NCBI GenBank assembly: GCA_943736015.1
Contig: OX031063.1
Span: forward strand, 39,324,672 to 39,388,671
Direction of reading: 5' to 3'
From: Tridacna crocea
Taxonomy: Eukaryota > Mollusca > Bivalvia > Cardiida > Cardiidae
DNA: 64,000 nt
Positions 54,817 through 64,000 of the stretch are shown piece by piece; position 1 is the stretch's first letter, and each line of letters opens with the position of its first letter. The notes under the pieces are model-generated. The model made no database searches. It was not told the DNA's origin and was given only the letters and a program-made list of their open reading frames with translations. Made by a program: the position numbers and the translations under genes.

Positions 54817-57800
54817 CTGAAATATTATAAACAATAGTAATTTGCCATATTAACCCATTAGCAAATGATCCTGTACCCTAATCACTCTTCGATAGGCTCT
54901 TGAAAAGCTGAAAGGAAAAAGGAAAATGCTGGTAATCAGCATTTTCTCCTTTACCCACAAAGTTTACTGCTCATTGAGTATCACAGACAAATTTAACCAC
55001 TTAACTCTTTACCAAACGACAAAATTTAAGACTGGTCAAAATTGAGAGCATTTGCAGACAATAAAATTAATGTAAGTCAAAAACTGAAATTTGTTTCAAG
55101 CAGGGTAGAAAACAATGAGGGAAAAGGAGGAAATACTAGTTACCTGCATTTTCTCCTTTTCCCACAATGTTTTCGACAGGCTTCTTTCTCAGGGTCATCA
55201 AAAGTTGGGATTGTGTGGTAGAGAGTTAAGCCCCATTTTATTTCTCGTCTTCAAGTGTTTTCATTATGGGACAGTCTCTTTTTTTTGTTCACAGACAAAG
55301 ATTTTATGACAAGGATTGTTGTCTTGAAATTATTTTTTTTTTTAACAGAATTTTAACCATTTACAAAACATACGAAAAAAAGTTCAACAATGAGAAAGGA
55401 GTTATTCATGATGCAATAACCATTATCAATCCTTGAACTGTTGCACAAGCTTGAATACAAACTTATAACCCTGTATTGTTACTGACTGAGCTACTAAGCT
55501 ACCTTGACTGATAGTCATGGAAATTAAATTTTGCTTTGAAAAATATTTTTGAGCAAACACTAGAAGTAGTATCCTACCACTATGTAAAACATACTCTCAA
55601 ATTGTTGTTGGTTGTATTGGGGTTTAACGCCACTTTAACAGCTTAGGTCATATCATGGCGGTTGGTGACGCACATGTGTTTCCTGGCTTTCTCACACCGG
55701 TACTAACACAACTTTCTTTCCAAAGCCACCAACTACTTTTCTCACATGCTTCAGCAGAGGTGAGAGGCGAAAATACGCCGGAAAGAAAGTTCGCCACAAC
55801 CGGGTATCGAACTCACAACCACCAGGTCATGAGTCCGACACGCTCACCACTGAGCCACCCGGACGGACCATACTCTCAAAATAAATGAAATTAAAAAAAA
55901 AAAAAAAAAAAACATCATGAATGTAATGAGGCTAACTTCCTAAGAGCTTTGATCTAGAATTGAACCCAACTCTTCCAACTTCACAGGAAAAAAGTCAAAA
56001 ATTCAAAAAAACAAAAGATTCCCAACCAAACAACAAAATTTGGAGGTGTCTAAATTTGCAGACAGTTGACACTTTACCACACAATGAAGACTTTTGAGGA
56101 CCCTGAAAAGAAGCCTTTTGAAAACATTGTCGGAAAAGGAGATAATGCTGGTAACCAGCATTTTCTCCTTTTCCTACAATATTTCCTACCCTATCAACAA
56201 ACAATTGCACCATCTGAGCCACACTGTAATTGTTGTCTGCAAACTGCTTTCAATTTGGATGGGGCTAAAATTTTGTCGTCTGGTGAAGGGTTAAATGTAG
56301 CTGAAATTATGCAGGAAGCATTGTGGTCACCAGCATTTCCTCCTTTGCGACAATATTTTCAAAAGCTTTCTTTATCAGGTGCATTGAAACTCAGGGTTGA
56401 GTGAAGATAGGTTAACCCTTTCCCAAACGGCAAATATTAGACTCTTCCAAACTCAAAGAGTTTGCAGACGACTATTTCAAATTTGATAAAAATGGTAAAA
56501 AAATCTCCAAATGGGTAGAAAACACTGTGGGAAAAGGAGAAATTGCTTGTTACGAGCAATATCTCCTTTTTCCCACAGGGTTTTCAAAAGACTTGTACTG
56601 CAGACACGTAAAAACAAGGGCTTGTTTGGGAAATGGTTAATCAAACTTTATTTGAAAAGGACAAAGAAAAAAGTACAGAACAATAGAAACAATTGATACC
56701 TGCATTTTTCAGAAAATTTCTGACACAGTAGTCCATTTTTGCAATACTGTAAGTATACAGAAAAAAGAAATTGCTCACAAACTTCAAAGTTGAATTGTAA
56801 AAGCTATTTCATGAAAAAAAGGGCTACAGCACTTGAAAGCTATAAAAATCTTTTGCATTCACTCTCTACCATATGAAAAAAATTTAGACTATTCCAAACT
56901 GAAAGTATTTCCAGATGGTAAAATAAATGCAATTATGAAACTTGAATTCTGGTTGGGATAAGTTAGAAAATATTGCAGGAAAAGAAGAAAATGCTGGTAA
57001 CCAGCATTTTCTTCTTTTCCTACAAAGTTTTCAAAAGACCCTTTTCTCAGAGTCATTAAAAGTTGGGATTGTGTGGTAAAGAGTTAAGTCACATTCTGTT
57101 GAGTTGCTTTTTATTCATCATTTCCAATCCAAAGAAGTGAACTTTAAATCATAATCAAAAACATGGAGCAGTCTATCGTATATTTTGTACAAAGTTTGTA
57201 TTAAAGAATTTTAATATATGGAAGTACAGTGCAACATGTATTAACACTTTACCAGGTAACAAAATCGTAGGCTTCTCCAAATTGAAAGCATTTGCAGACA
57301 ACAAAAAAAATGTGGCAAAGAAATGAACCCTTTCCCAAATGATCCCTGGTTTTTATGTCCCTGAGAAAGAAGCCTATGGAAAACATTGTGGGAAAAGGAG
57401 AAAATGCTGGTAACCAGCATTTTCTCCTTTTCCCACAATGTTTTCTATCCTGCTGGAAACATATTTCAATTTTTGAGTCACGTTTATTTTGTTGTCTGCA
57501 AGTGCTTTCAACTTTGACCAGTCTAAAACTTTGTCGTCTGGTAAAGGGTTAAAAATCATTTTGGGAGGGGAAGAACACATGTTGGGAAAAGGAGAAAGTG
57601 ATGGCTACCAGCATTTTCTCCTTTCCCACAAATTTTTCAAAAGATTTACCTTTATGTTCTTTAAAATTGGAGACTTTGTGGTGTAATGTTATACAAGAGC
57701 CTATAGCACACAAAAATGTGCGTGTTCATGACAGGTCCTTGCTTGATTAGGCTGGTATATTTTTACGAGTTTACCTTTTATGGGAACAAAGACATTCCTA

Positions 57801-60800
57801 GTTAATATCCAGATTTAAAAATCTCATAAACAGTTTCTCCTGTTTTTTTTTTTACATGTGATAACTTTTGTCTCAAACCTTTTAGCTTGTAGCATAGCCA
57901 GGTTACCCAAATTGTCAATCCTATAATACTTACCTTCCACATAGGGTGTTAGTACCAGCTATCACAGCACTTTTACGACTGATTTCAACTTTCATAGAGC
58001 CCAGGGTATGTTCCCCATATGGCAAACCCATGGCAGAAATAGCATCTGTCACCAATATTAAACCTATAGATACATGTATCATATACCCATAAATTTCAAG
58101 CTCATATACATGTACATACATCACATGTGAATAAAGTCAGACATGGCTGGGGGAATAATTCTGTATCTGTAACTTCTATGCAGACTACTTTCAGCTTGGT
58201 TTCATATTTCATTGGCCAAAACAATCTATTTTTCATCCCCCATTCAAGAAAAAGGGTTTCTACCAACTAAAGCAGTTTGTTTTTACTTTCTGTTTATTAA
58301 CATATTTGTGCATGAGGGCAATTATTTTAAAGGAAAAAACTTGTCAGCATTATAATAAAAGGAACATTTTTCTCAGAGATTGTATATGATTTTTGCTGCA
58401 TAAGAAAATTTTGATACTTGCTTGGCCTTTGGAAATATCAAATTTTCCCAGGCAGCTAAAACCACTAGCCAACAAAAAGTAACTGCAAAATGGTAATTAT
58501 TACGTCTGTACATGTGCCCATAGAATATTAGCCTGCCAGAACATACCCATATCACACTTGCTCTACCTTTCAAGGCTAGCTTTATAACGTGATTTCTGAT
58601 ATTTAATGACATATATTTACATTTATTTATCATATACACAGAGCATGACAAAACCAAGATTTGGTGTTGGAAGAAGAGGTAAAGAACTTGCAGTTTAATA
58701 TGTATATATACACTGTTATATCTTGTATTATAGCTACTATCAGTTGTGGCCACGAAACTAACACCATGACTTGTTTAAAAGTTTCGATGCAAACATTTGG
58801 TTTCTTCTGTGCTATAAAAGTTAACCCTTTACAAAACAATCATGTCTTTTAACAACCCTAAGGAGGATGTCTTAAGAAAAAACTGTGGAAAAGGAGAAAA
58901 TGCTGGTAACCAGCATTTTCTCAATTTCACACAATGTTTCTACCCCTCAACCCATTACCAGACAATCCCTACGTTTGACGACCCTTAAAATGAAGCATTT
59001 AGAAAACATTATGGGAAAAGGAGAAAATGCTGGTAACCAGCATTTTCTCCTAGTCCAACAATGTTTTCTACCCTTCACAAAACAAATTTTAAATTTTCAT
59101 TCAATTTTATCATGTCATTTGCAAATGCTTTCCATTTGTGCAAACCTAAAATTTTGTCGTTTGGTAATGAGTTAACAGACAGAGACGGTGTTATTTCATT
59201 TGTCTGCAAATACTGTCATGTTGGAAAAGGTTAAATGTTGCTGTGTCATAAATATTAAACTAGCGCTATCACTGAATGTGACTTTATACCCCTGCTAGCA
59301 CTTTGATAGTATTTTGTACACTGACGGACAGATGGATGGACATACGGACTGACACACAGGCAGACAGGCTCATACCAGTATATCCCCGAAAACATTTGTT
59401 TTGCAGGGTATAAGTATGCCATAATTTCAGCATTTACTGTCCGCTGATTACAAAGATTAAAAGTTTAATTTACAAAGTAACTTCAGAAAAGCAACCACAA
59501 TGCAACTACAATCACACCTTTCGGATGAACTCTGTAAGCCACTCTCAATGCCGCAGGATGTGTATGAACACCATCTGAGATTAAACCAAAGAACAACTGG
59601 CGATTGTCTGGTACAAAATTACTAGTCAATACCCCCATTAAATGTGGATCTCTGTGATGAAACTGTGAAGAAGAAATCCATAGCAATCAAAGCGCTGCAA
59701 TGACTGAAGGGATCAACACATGCATTTAACTCTTTACCAAATGACAAAATATTTAGACTTGTCCAAACTGAAAGCATCCCAGATGACAAAATAAACACAA
59801 CTCAAAAGTTGAAACTTGACTTCAAAAGAGTAAAAATCATAGTGGGAAAAGGAGTAAATGCTGGTTACCAACATTTTCTCCTTTTCCAGCAATGTTTTTA
59901 GAAGGCTTCTTACTCTGGGTCATAAAAACCAGGAATTGTTTGGAGGGTTAAATTGCTGCAGGGGTGGAAATATCGGTACAGGAAAAGCACTGAAATTGCT
60001 GCAGAGGTAGAAATACCAAAGCAATCAAACTGCTGAAATCACATCATTAATGTAGGCAGTCATTTATCTATTAGCAAGCTGGTCTTTTCTATTTTCTAAT
60101 ACAGGCCTACTTTGTTTAAACATATAGCTTAACTCTTTACTGAACAACAAAATTTTAGACTGGTCCAAATTGAAATCACTTGCAGACAACAATGCAAACG
60201 AAACTCAAAAATGGACTTATGTTTCCAGCAGGGTAGAAAACATTGTGGGAAAAGGGGAAAATGCTGGTTACCAGCATTTTCCCCTTTTCCCAAAATATTT
60301 TCAAAAGGCTTCTATCTCGGGGACGTAAAAACCAGGGATTGTTTCGGAAAGGGTTAATAGTAAAGGGACAAAGGGAGAAATATTAAAGGCAAATGAAAAT
60401 GACTTTTGTGACAATCACAGGAATCACAAAAGAAGTAAAACAGCATGTTACAAGTAATTTCTACTTGTTAATAAAGAAGGTGTGATAAAAAAAAAAATTC
60501 TACATACTGCTTTCATGGCATTGAATAAATGTGTTATCATGGTGGCTCCATTTCTAACTGCAGTTTCCCCTTGAACCAAATCAGCTGCACTGTGACCTGC
60601 AAAGTCAGTAAATTATCTGAAATACTTGAACCAAAGACAGAAACTCTTTACCGCACAATCCCTACTTTTAACGACCCTAAGGAAAATAGCCTTTGAAAAC
60701 ATACTAGGAAAAGAAGAAAATGCTGGTAACCAGCATTTTCTCCTTTTCCCACAATATTTTCTACCATTCCCAGCTTTAATTTCAATTTTTGAGTCAAGTT

Positions 60801-63147
60801 CATTTTGTTATCTGCAAATGCTTTCAATTTGAAGAAGTCAAAAATATTGTCGTTTGGTTACGAGATAACTCTTTACCACACAAGAAAATTTTAGACTAGT
60901 CCAAACTGAAAGCATTTGCAGACGACAAAATAAAAGTGACTGAAAAATTGAAATTTGTTCTGGGACGGGTAGAAAACACTGGGGGAAAAGGAGAAAATGC
61001 TGGTTACCAGCATTTTCTCCCTTTCTCATAGTGTTTTCAAAAGGCTTCTTTCTCAGGGGCATCAAAAGTAGGGATTGTGTGGTAATGAGTTAAATGTAAC
61101 AAATATTTTGCACTAGTACTTTAATATCTTAATCTCTTACATGCATGTATCATCATCATTAGATCATTAAATATAACATGTCTCCAGTCTTATCTTTTTC
61201 AATTCATGAACTCCAAAACTAGGAAATAGAAACTGTCAATCTGTACATTTTTTTTATAGGCAGGGGCGTAGCCAGGATATTTGTTATGTTGAAGCCAATG
61301 CCATAGGCGTTGGGCGAGTGCCGAAGGCACGAGCAGGGGGGAGAGCACGAGAGGGGGGTTGGGGGGGATCTCCCCCGAGAAAATTTTGAAAATTTGGTGC
61401 GATTTGGTGGCATCATTCTGGGGATGTCTGAACGGGTGTGTTGTGATCAAAATTTTGAAGATTTTTAGATAATTATTTTGTGAAAACTGGAGGAGAAATT
61501 GATCAAGCCAATAAATACTTGAATTCGTTTATTAAGAAAAGCAATCATGGTCATTTTTATTTTCTTCCTTAATTTTTTCTCGGAAAGACGATACTTGAAA
61601 AAATTATGTTGAAGCCCTGGCTTCAAGGCTTCCGCCTGGCTACGCGCCTGATAGGTCTCCCACATAGTTCTCTTATAACTCTCTCATGTTTATCGGAAAA
61701 TAAAGATTTATGAAAAGAATGTTGGAAAGGTAATAATAGTATCAGGTGACCACCATTTTCTCCTTTTTTTTTACAATGATTTCTACACTGTGGACAAGCT
61801 CCATTATTTCAGCCAGAATTAATGTACTGTGATCATTATGAGAAATAACAAGTAATTTCTCCTATCACTTAGTCAATTTCGTTCAAATGTAGTCAATTTT
61901 CAAATCTTAGCAATTAGGCTGAAAGGCACAAATTGTAGCATTTTCACAGACTGTGTATACCAAGATCAGACTGCACAAGGCATGCAGCCTTATTTTGGAT
62001 CTACACAATCCGATAAAGAATTTTCTGATGTGTAAAACTACTTTTGTATTGGCAATATTTGGATTTTAATTGTTCAGTGTAAATTTTCCCTTCATCTATT
62101 TAACAACTTAAAGGTTAATGAATAGCCAGACCAATTTCATAACCAAAAAAATGAAATAATAAGTTACCTATACAAACTTTAATTCCCCTCTTACATAACT
62201 CTTGGATTACTTCCTCAGATTTTTCAAGTTCTGGGGCAAGCGTTATCATAGCAACATCATCTAGAGAACCATACAAGTTTTCAACATCCTTGAATCCATT
62301 TGGAAATGATCGTATAAAGTCTGGATTGTGAGCCCCTTTTTTCTCCTCATTCATAAATGGTCCCTCTAAATGAATACCTAGAATTAACGATTAAAAACAG
62401 AGATAAGTATATTTAAAATTGTTTACAAAATTTTCAGCTTTACAGAAAATAAAAGGCATACAAAGGAAAATTTGGGTAATAAAGTTACATATCTATTTAC
62501 CAAATGACAAAACTTTAAACTTGTCTAAATCTAAGGCATTTGTAGATTACATATGAAATCTATTGCAAATCATCAGAGTTGTAATTAACCCTTTCCCAAA
62601 CGACAAATTTCAGACTCTTCCAAATTCAAAGAGTTTGCAGACGACAATTTCAAATTTGATAAAAATGGCAGAAAGTGCTCCAAATAGGTAGAAAACACTG
62701 TGGGAAAAGGAGAAATTGCTTATGAAAAATACGGTAACCCTTAACCATTTTGAGAAAGAACACTGATAGCTGAAAGAATGATGCTACCACCATTTACTTC
62801 TATTCCCAAAATATTTTCTTCCCTTCCAAAAGGAAATTTTTGAGTCAGATTTGCTTTGCTGTATGCAAATATTTTCAATTTGAACAAGTTAATTTTTTTT
62901 TTCAAACGGTCGAGAGTTAACCCATTCTGAGAATCATCTGAAAGATCAAAGTGAAAAACAGGAATTTCAAAAATATTGTTCCAACTCTCATCCGAAATCC
63001 TCTGGAATTCCACTCAGCCACTAATTCTGAGAATAATTTAAAAGATTTAAAATAAAAAACTGGAATTTCTAAAATATTTTTCCATCTCTTACCCAATATT
63101 CCTGCACCTTCTCGACTGCCATTTTGCCTCTTGAAATATCTCAAAAT
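54614..63147 (-). CDS. AMDHD2: N-acetylglucosamine-6-phosphate deacetylase, C-terminal 292 residues (5' exons beyond window)
   Basis: A cytosolic amidohydrolase that removes acetate from GlcNAc-6-phosphate in amino-sugar catabolism; in animals AMDHD2 works against the hexosamine pathway. Exons in transcript order: 63147-63093, 62377-62168, 60596-60508, 59662-59518, 58063-57934, 56746-56700, 54816-54614. All junctions are GT-AG and phases agree. Visible catalytic and metal motifs: Glu in IHLEGPF, His in CIGHS, His in ITHLFNAM, Asp in LVTDA, plus the substrate-binding regions FHHRDP and DGVHTHP. The C-terminal ATLHPAQML and DADFILLD strands close the barrel. The family is about 400 residues, so roughly 110 N-terminal residues lie to the right of the window. 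I found no further exon in 63148-64000. The gene converges with CORO7. Confidence 0.95.
54850..55000 (+). mobile_element. Decayed TTAA MITE copy
   Basis: TTAACCCATTAGCAAATGAT and AATGCTGGTAATCAGCATT. Starts ~35 bp upstream of the last AMDHD2 exon, on its intron side. Confidence 0.65.
55001..55229 (-). mobile_element. TTAA MITE copy
   Basis: TTAACTCTTTACCAAACGAC ... GTGTGGTAGAGAGTTAA. Confidence 0.88.
55602..55868 (-). mobile_element. tRNA-derived SINE with perfect 12-bp target duplication
   Basis: Flanked by CATACTCTCAAA at 55590-55601 and 55869-55880. The minus strand begins GTCCGGGTGGCTCAGTGGTG (A-box-like) and has GAGTTCGATACCC (B-box-like) about 50 nt in. It continues through a central domain and ends with CAAC/CAA repeats. 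The head is tRNA-like, but this is a SINE, not a tRNA gene. It may belong to a molluscan V-SINE-type family, by general resemblance only. Confidence 0.9.
56067..56294 (+). mobile_element. TTAA MITE copy
   Basis: CACTTTACCACACAATGAAG ... TCGTCTGGTGAAGGGTTAA, good palindrome. Confidence 0.86.
56412..56640 (-). mobile_element. TTAA MITE, TTGCTYG palindrome variant
   Basis: TTAACCCTTTCCCAAACGGC ... GTTTGGGAAATGGTTAA. Core GAAATTGCTTGTTACGAGCA, mostly paired. 60 bp from the AMDHD2 microexon. Confidence 0.86.
56700..56746 (-). CDS. AMDHD2: AMDHD2 47-bp microexon
   Basis: Encodes [17 protein letters not shown] across its junctions, matching SIA-MD-CVRHFLQATG of animal AMDHD2. It is required to reconcile the phases of its neighbours (2 leftover bases before, 2 needed after). 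Acceptor TTACAG, donor GCAG|GTATCA. Confidence 0.92.
56860..57086 (-). mobile_element. TTAA MITE copy with TTCTTTTCC arms
   Basis: Core GGAAAAGAAGAAAATGCTGG pairs with CCAGCATTTTCTTCTTTTCC: a compensated G-to-A arm change. Ends GTGTGGTAAAGAGTTAA. Confidence 0.85.
57325..57552 (+). mobile_element. TTAA MITE copy (intact)
   Basis: GAACCCTTTCCCAAATGATC ... TCGTCTGGTAAAGGGTTAA. Confidence 0.88.
57553..57690 (-). mobile_element. Decayed, truncated TTAA MITE copy
   Basis: GGGAAAAGGAGAAAGTGATG with CAGCATTTTCTCCTTTCCC and GACTTTGTGGTGTAATG. Confidence 0.6.
57934..58063 (-). CDS. AMDHD2: AMDHD2 exon with catalytic Asp (VTDA)
   Basis: Encodes [20 protein letters not shown] then [15 protein letters not shown]. 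The Asp of VTDA is the catalytic base of the family. Acceptor CTATAG, donor GGAAG|GTAAGT, ends in phase 2. Confidence 0.95.
58947..59175 (+). mobile_element. TTAA MITE copy
   Basis: TCAACCCATTACCAGACAAT ... TCGTTTGGTAATGAGTTAA. Left TTAA mutated to TCAA. Preceded by a truncated copy (58821-58946). Confidence 0.86.
59260..59412. repeat. TATACCCC repeat, inverted relative of 27736-27945
   Basis: TTTATACCCCTGCTAGCACT, CACACAGGCAGACAGGCTC and CAGTATATCCCCGAAAACAT. The end pairs with the start of the copy at 27736. Confidence 0.55.
59518..59662 (-). CDS. AMDHD2: AMDHD2 exon with substrate-binding FHHRDP and DGVHTHP
   Basis: Encodes [20 protein letters not shown] then [18 protein letters not shown], matching PFHHRDPG--G-LT and ADG-HT-PAALR of AMDHD2. 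Acceptor TTCACAG, donor AAAG|GTGTGA. Confidence 0.95.
59726..59951 (-). mobile_element. TTAA MITE copy
   Basis: TTAACTCTTTACCAAATGAC ... GTTTGGAGGGTTAA, 64 bp before an AMDHD2 exon. Confidence 0.85.
60129..60357 (-). mobile_element. TTAA MITE copy with GGGGAAAATGC arms
   Basis: TTAACTCTTTACTGAACAAC ... GTTTCGGAAAGGGTTAA. Core GGGAAAAGGGGAAAATGCTG pairs with CAGCATTTTCCCCTTTTCCC: a compensated A-to-G arm change. Confidence 0.9.
60508..60596 (-). CDS. AMDHD2: AMDHD2 exon with both metal-binding His ([11 protein letters not shown])
   Basis: Encodes [20 protein letters not shown] then [10 protein letters not shown]. The two His residues correspond to the metal ligands H195 and H216 of E. coli NagA. 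Acceptor TTTGCAG, donor GCA|GTATGT. Confidence 0.95.
60641..60868 (+). mobile_element. TTAA MITE copy
   Basis: CTCTTTACCGCACAATCCCT ... TCGTTTGGTTACGAGATAA, directly joined to the next, inverted copy. Confidence 0.85.
60865..61093 (-). mobile_element. TTAA MITE copy, back-to-back with previous
   Basis: ATAACTCTTTACCACACAAG ... GTGTGGTAATGAGTTAA. It forms an inverted pair with 60641-60868. Confidence 0.87.
61261..61650. mobile_element. 390-bp inverted-repeat element (CAGGGGCGTAGCCAGG)
   Basis: Left end CAGGGGCGTAGCCAGG and right end CCTGGCTACGCGCCTG are near-perfect inverted repeats, flanked by ATAGG at 61256-61260 and 61651-61655. The interior has GGGGGATCTCCCCC. A longer target duplication cannot be resolved. 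No coding capacity. Confidence 0.75.
62168..62377 (-). CDS. AMDHD2: AMDHD2 exon with metal-binding Glu (HLEGPF)
   Basis: Starts [20 protein letters not shown], whose Glu is the metal ligand of NagA-type deacetylases. Continues through [19 protein letters not shown] to RGIKVCIG. Acceptor ATTCTAG, donor ATAG|GTAACT. Confidence 0.95.
62586..62735 (-). mobile_element. Truncated TTAA MITE copy
   Basis: TTAACCCTTTCCCAAACGAC to GTGGGAAAAGGAGAAATTGC, where the palindrome stops at its centre: one arm is lost. Confidence 0.7.
63093..63147 (-). CDS. AMDHD2: AMDHD2 exon (first in window)
   Basis: Encodes [19 protein letters not shown], matching the P-I----GG--GAGVLG region before HLEGPF. Minus-strand acceptor CATTGCAG, donor TTGG|GTAAGA, ends in phase 1. 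Confidence 0.85.
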
Positions 63148-63394
63148 CTGCAATGGGATTTCAAATTAAAAAGAAAATAAAATTAACATAATCAATAATC
63201 ATATTTCATTCTCTGACTGATAACAAAAATTTAGACTTGTCTGATTTAAAAAATTGTGCAGAGACAAATTAACTGTAGCTAAAAGTACGAGATGTGCTTA
63301 TAAAGAGGTAAAACATATTTGGAATAGGAAAAAATGTGTTGCATTATCTCCTATTCTCAATTTCACACAGTGTTTTCCTTTAAGTCTTATACTC

Positions 63395-63600
63395 TTTATA
63401 ATACTGGAAAATTTTAGAATGGTCTAAATTGAAAGCAATTACAAACAACAAAATAAATGTGACAAATAAATGTGACTGAAATTTGGTTTGAAAGGGTAGA
63501 AAATGCTGGCTACCAGCATTTTCTCCTTTTCCCACAATGTTTTCAAAAGGCTTTTTTTTCCTCAGGGTTGTTAAAAGTCAGGACTGTGCAGTAAATACAG
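63395..63600 (-). mobile_element. Decayed TTAA MITE copy
   Basis: GAAAATGCTGGCTACCAGCA with TTTTCTCCTTTTCCCACAAT. The left arm is shortened and the 3' end lost. Confidence 0.65.
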
Positions 63601-63700
63601 GATTGCTCAGTAAAAAGCTACACAATTTTTGCCAGAAACAAAAAGATGTAGATGACTTCAAAAAACATTCTTAAAAAGTATTGATAATCAATACAATTGA

Positions 63701-63955
63701 TTAACACTTTACCACACAATCCTGATTTTTAACTACCCTGAGAAAGAAAGCTTTTGAAAACATTGTTGGAAAAGGAGAAAATGCTGTTTTCTACCCTTCC
63801 CAAATAGAATTTCAATTTTTGATTTACAATTATCATCTGCAAATGCTCTCAATTTTGGACTAGCCCATGATTTTTGCACCACATTTAATTTATCATCTGT
63901 AAATGCTTCTGAATTAGAAGAATACAGTATTTTGTTCTCTGGTAAATAGGTGAAA
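63701..63955 (+). mobile_element. TTAA MITE copy, palindrome mostly deleted
   Basis: TTAACACTTTACCACACAAT, GGAAAAGGAGAAAATGCT then directly TTTTCTACCC. The distal TCATCTGCAAATGCT segment is duplicated. Confidence 0.75.
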
Positions 63956-64000
63956 ACTACCCCTGTAAAGTATTGAGAAATTTCAATTTTTTAATCACAT

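Noticed and set aside
55602..55868. tRNA gene on the minus strand
   Set aside because: The A- and B-box-like sequences are present but the cloverleaf is not maintained. It is followed by a SINE body, CAA-type tail and target duplication.
61199..61450. Pro-rich frames on the minus strand
   Set aside because: Translation of the GC-rich part of a 390-bp inverted-repeat element. Not a conserved protein.
63148..64000. Search for further AMDHD2 exons to the right edge
   Set aside because: Only decayed MITE sequence was found. No segment encodes the expected upstream family motifs with matching phase.

Overview
This is animal (invertebrate) nuclear DNA. Genes are split into short exons by GT-AG introns, the non-coding DNA is AT-rich, and transposable elements are extremely dense. 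The repeat style (tRNA-derived SINEs with a conserved central domain, GACGGGCGTA-bounded tandem repeats, AAGGTCA-rich repeats) suggests a mollusc, probably a bivalve. That assignment is inference, not proof.

Two protein genes can be assembled exon by exon, and they converge. (1) CORO7 (coronin-7), + strand, 14531-48347: 26 coding exons whose phases all agree, 2805 nt, 934 residues plus stop. It has two WD40 beta-propellers and an acidic tryptophan-containing tail. (2) AMDHD2 (N-acetylglucosamine-6-phosphate deacetylase), - strand, 63147-54614: the last seven coding exons, 879 nt, 292 residues plus stop, with all four recognisable metal or catalytic motifs. Its 5' part lies beyond the right edge. 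The genes share a location but no obvious pathway.

Layout. 1-3177: intergenic DNA with short inverted and direct GC-rich words. 3178-13176: a stack of nested transposons. A TTAA MITE is split by a ~570-bp element, which is itself split by a 6953-bp foldback-type inverted repeat (3363-10315) and by a 5'-truncated LINE (10495-12031). An intact copy of the 575-bp element lies next door (12592-13166) and shows the unoccupied version of both inner sites. 13177-14530: SINE-like DNA upstream of CORO7. 14531-48347: CORO7, with introns full of MITEs, a hAT-like element with 8-bp target duplication (30478-31612), a dead Tc1/mariner remnant (35385-35673) and a 156-bp tandem array (41041-42097). 48350-54613: intergenic. 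54614-64000: AMDHD2 introns with more MITEs, a SINE with a perfect 12-bp target duplication (55602-55868) and a 390-bp inverted-repeat element.

The dominant signal is one ~230-bp TTAA-flanked MITE family with roughly 80 intact or decayed copies in 64 kb. Its centre is a near-perfect palindrome with ~33-nt arms. Different subfamilies carry different arm sequences but keep the pairing. The family has landed against splice donors, beside a poly(A) signal and beside copies of itself. I see no bacterial features, CRISPR array, rRNA or functional tRNA gene.
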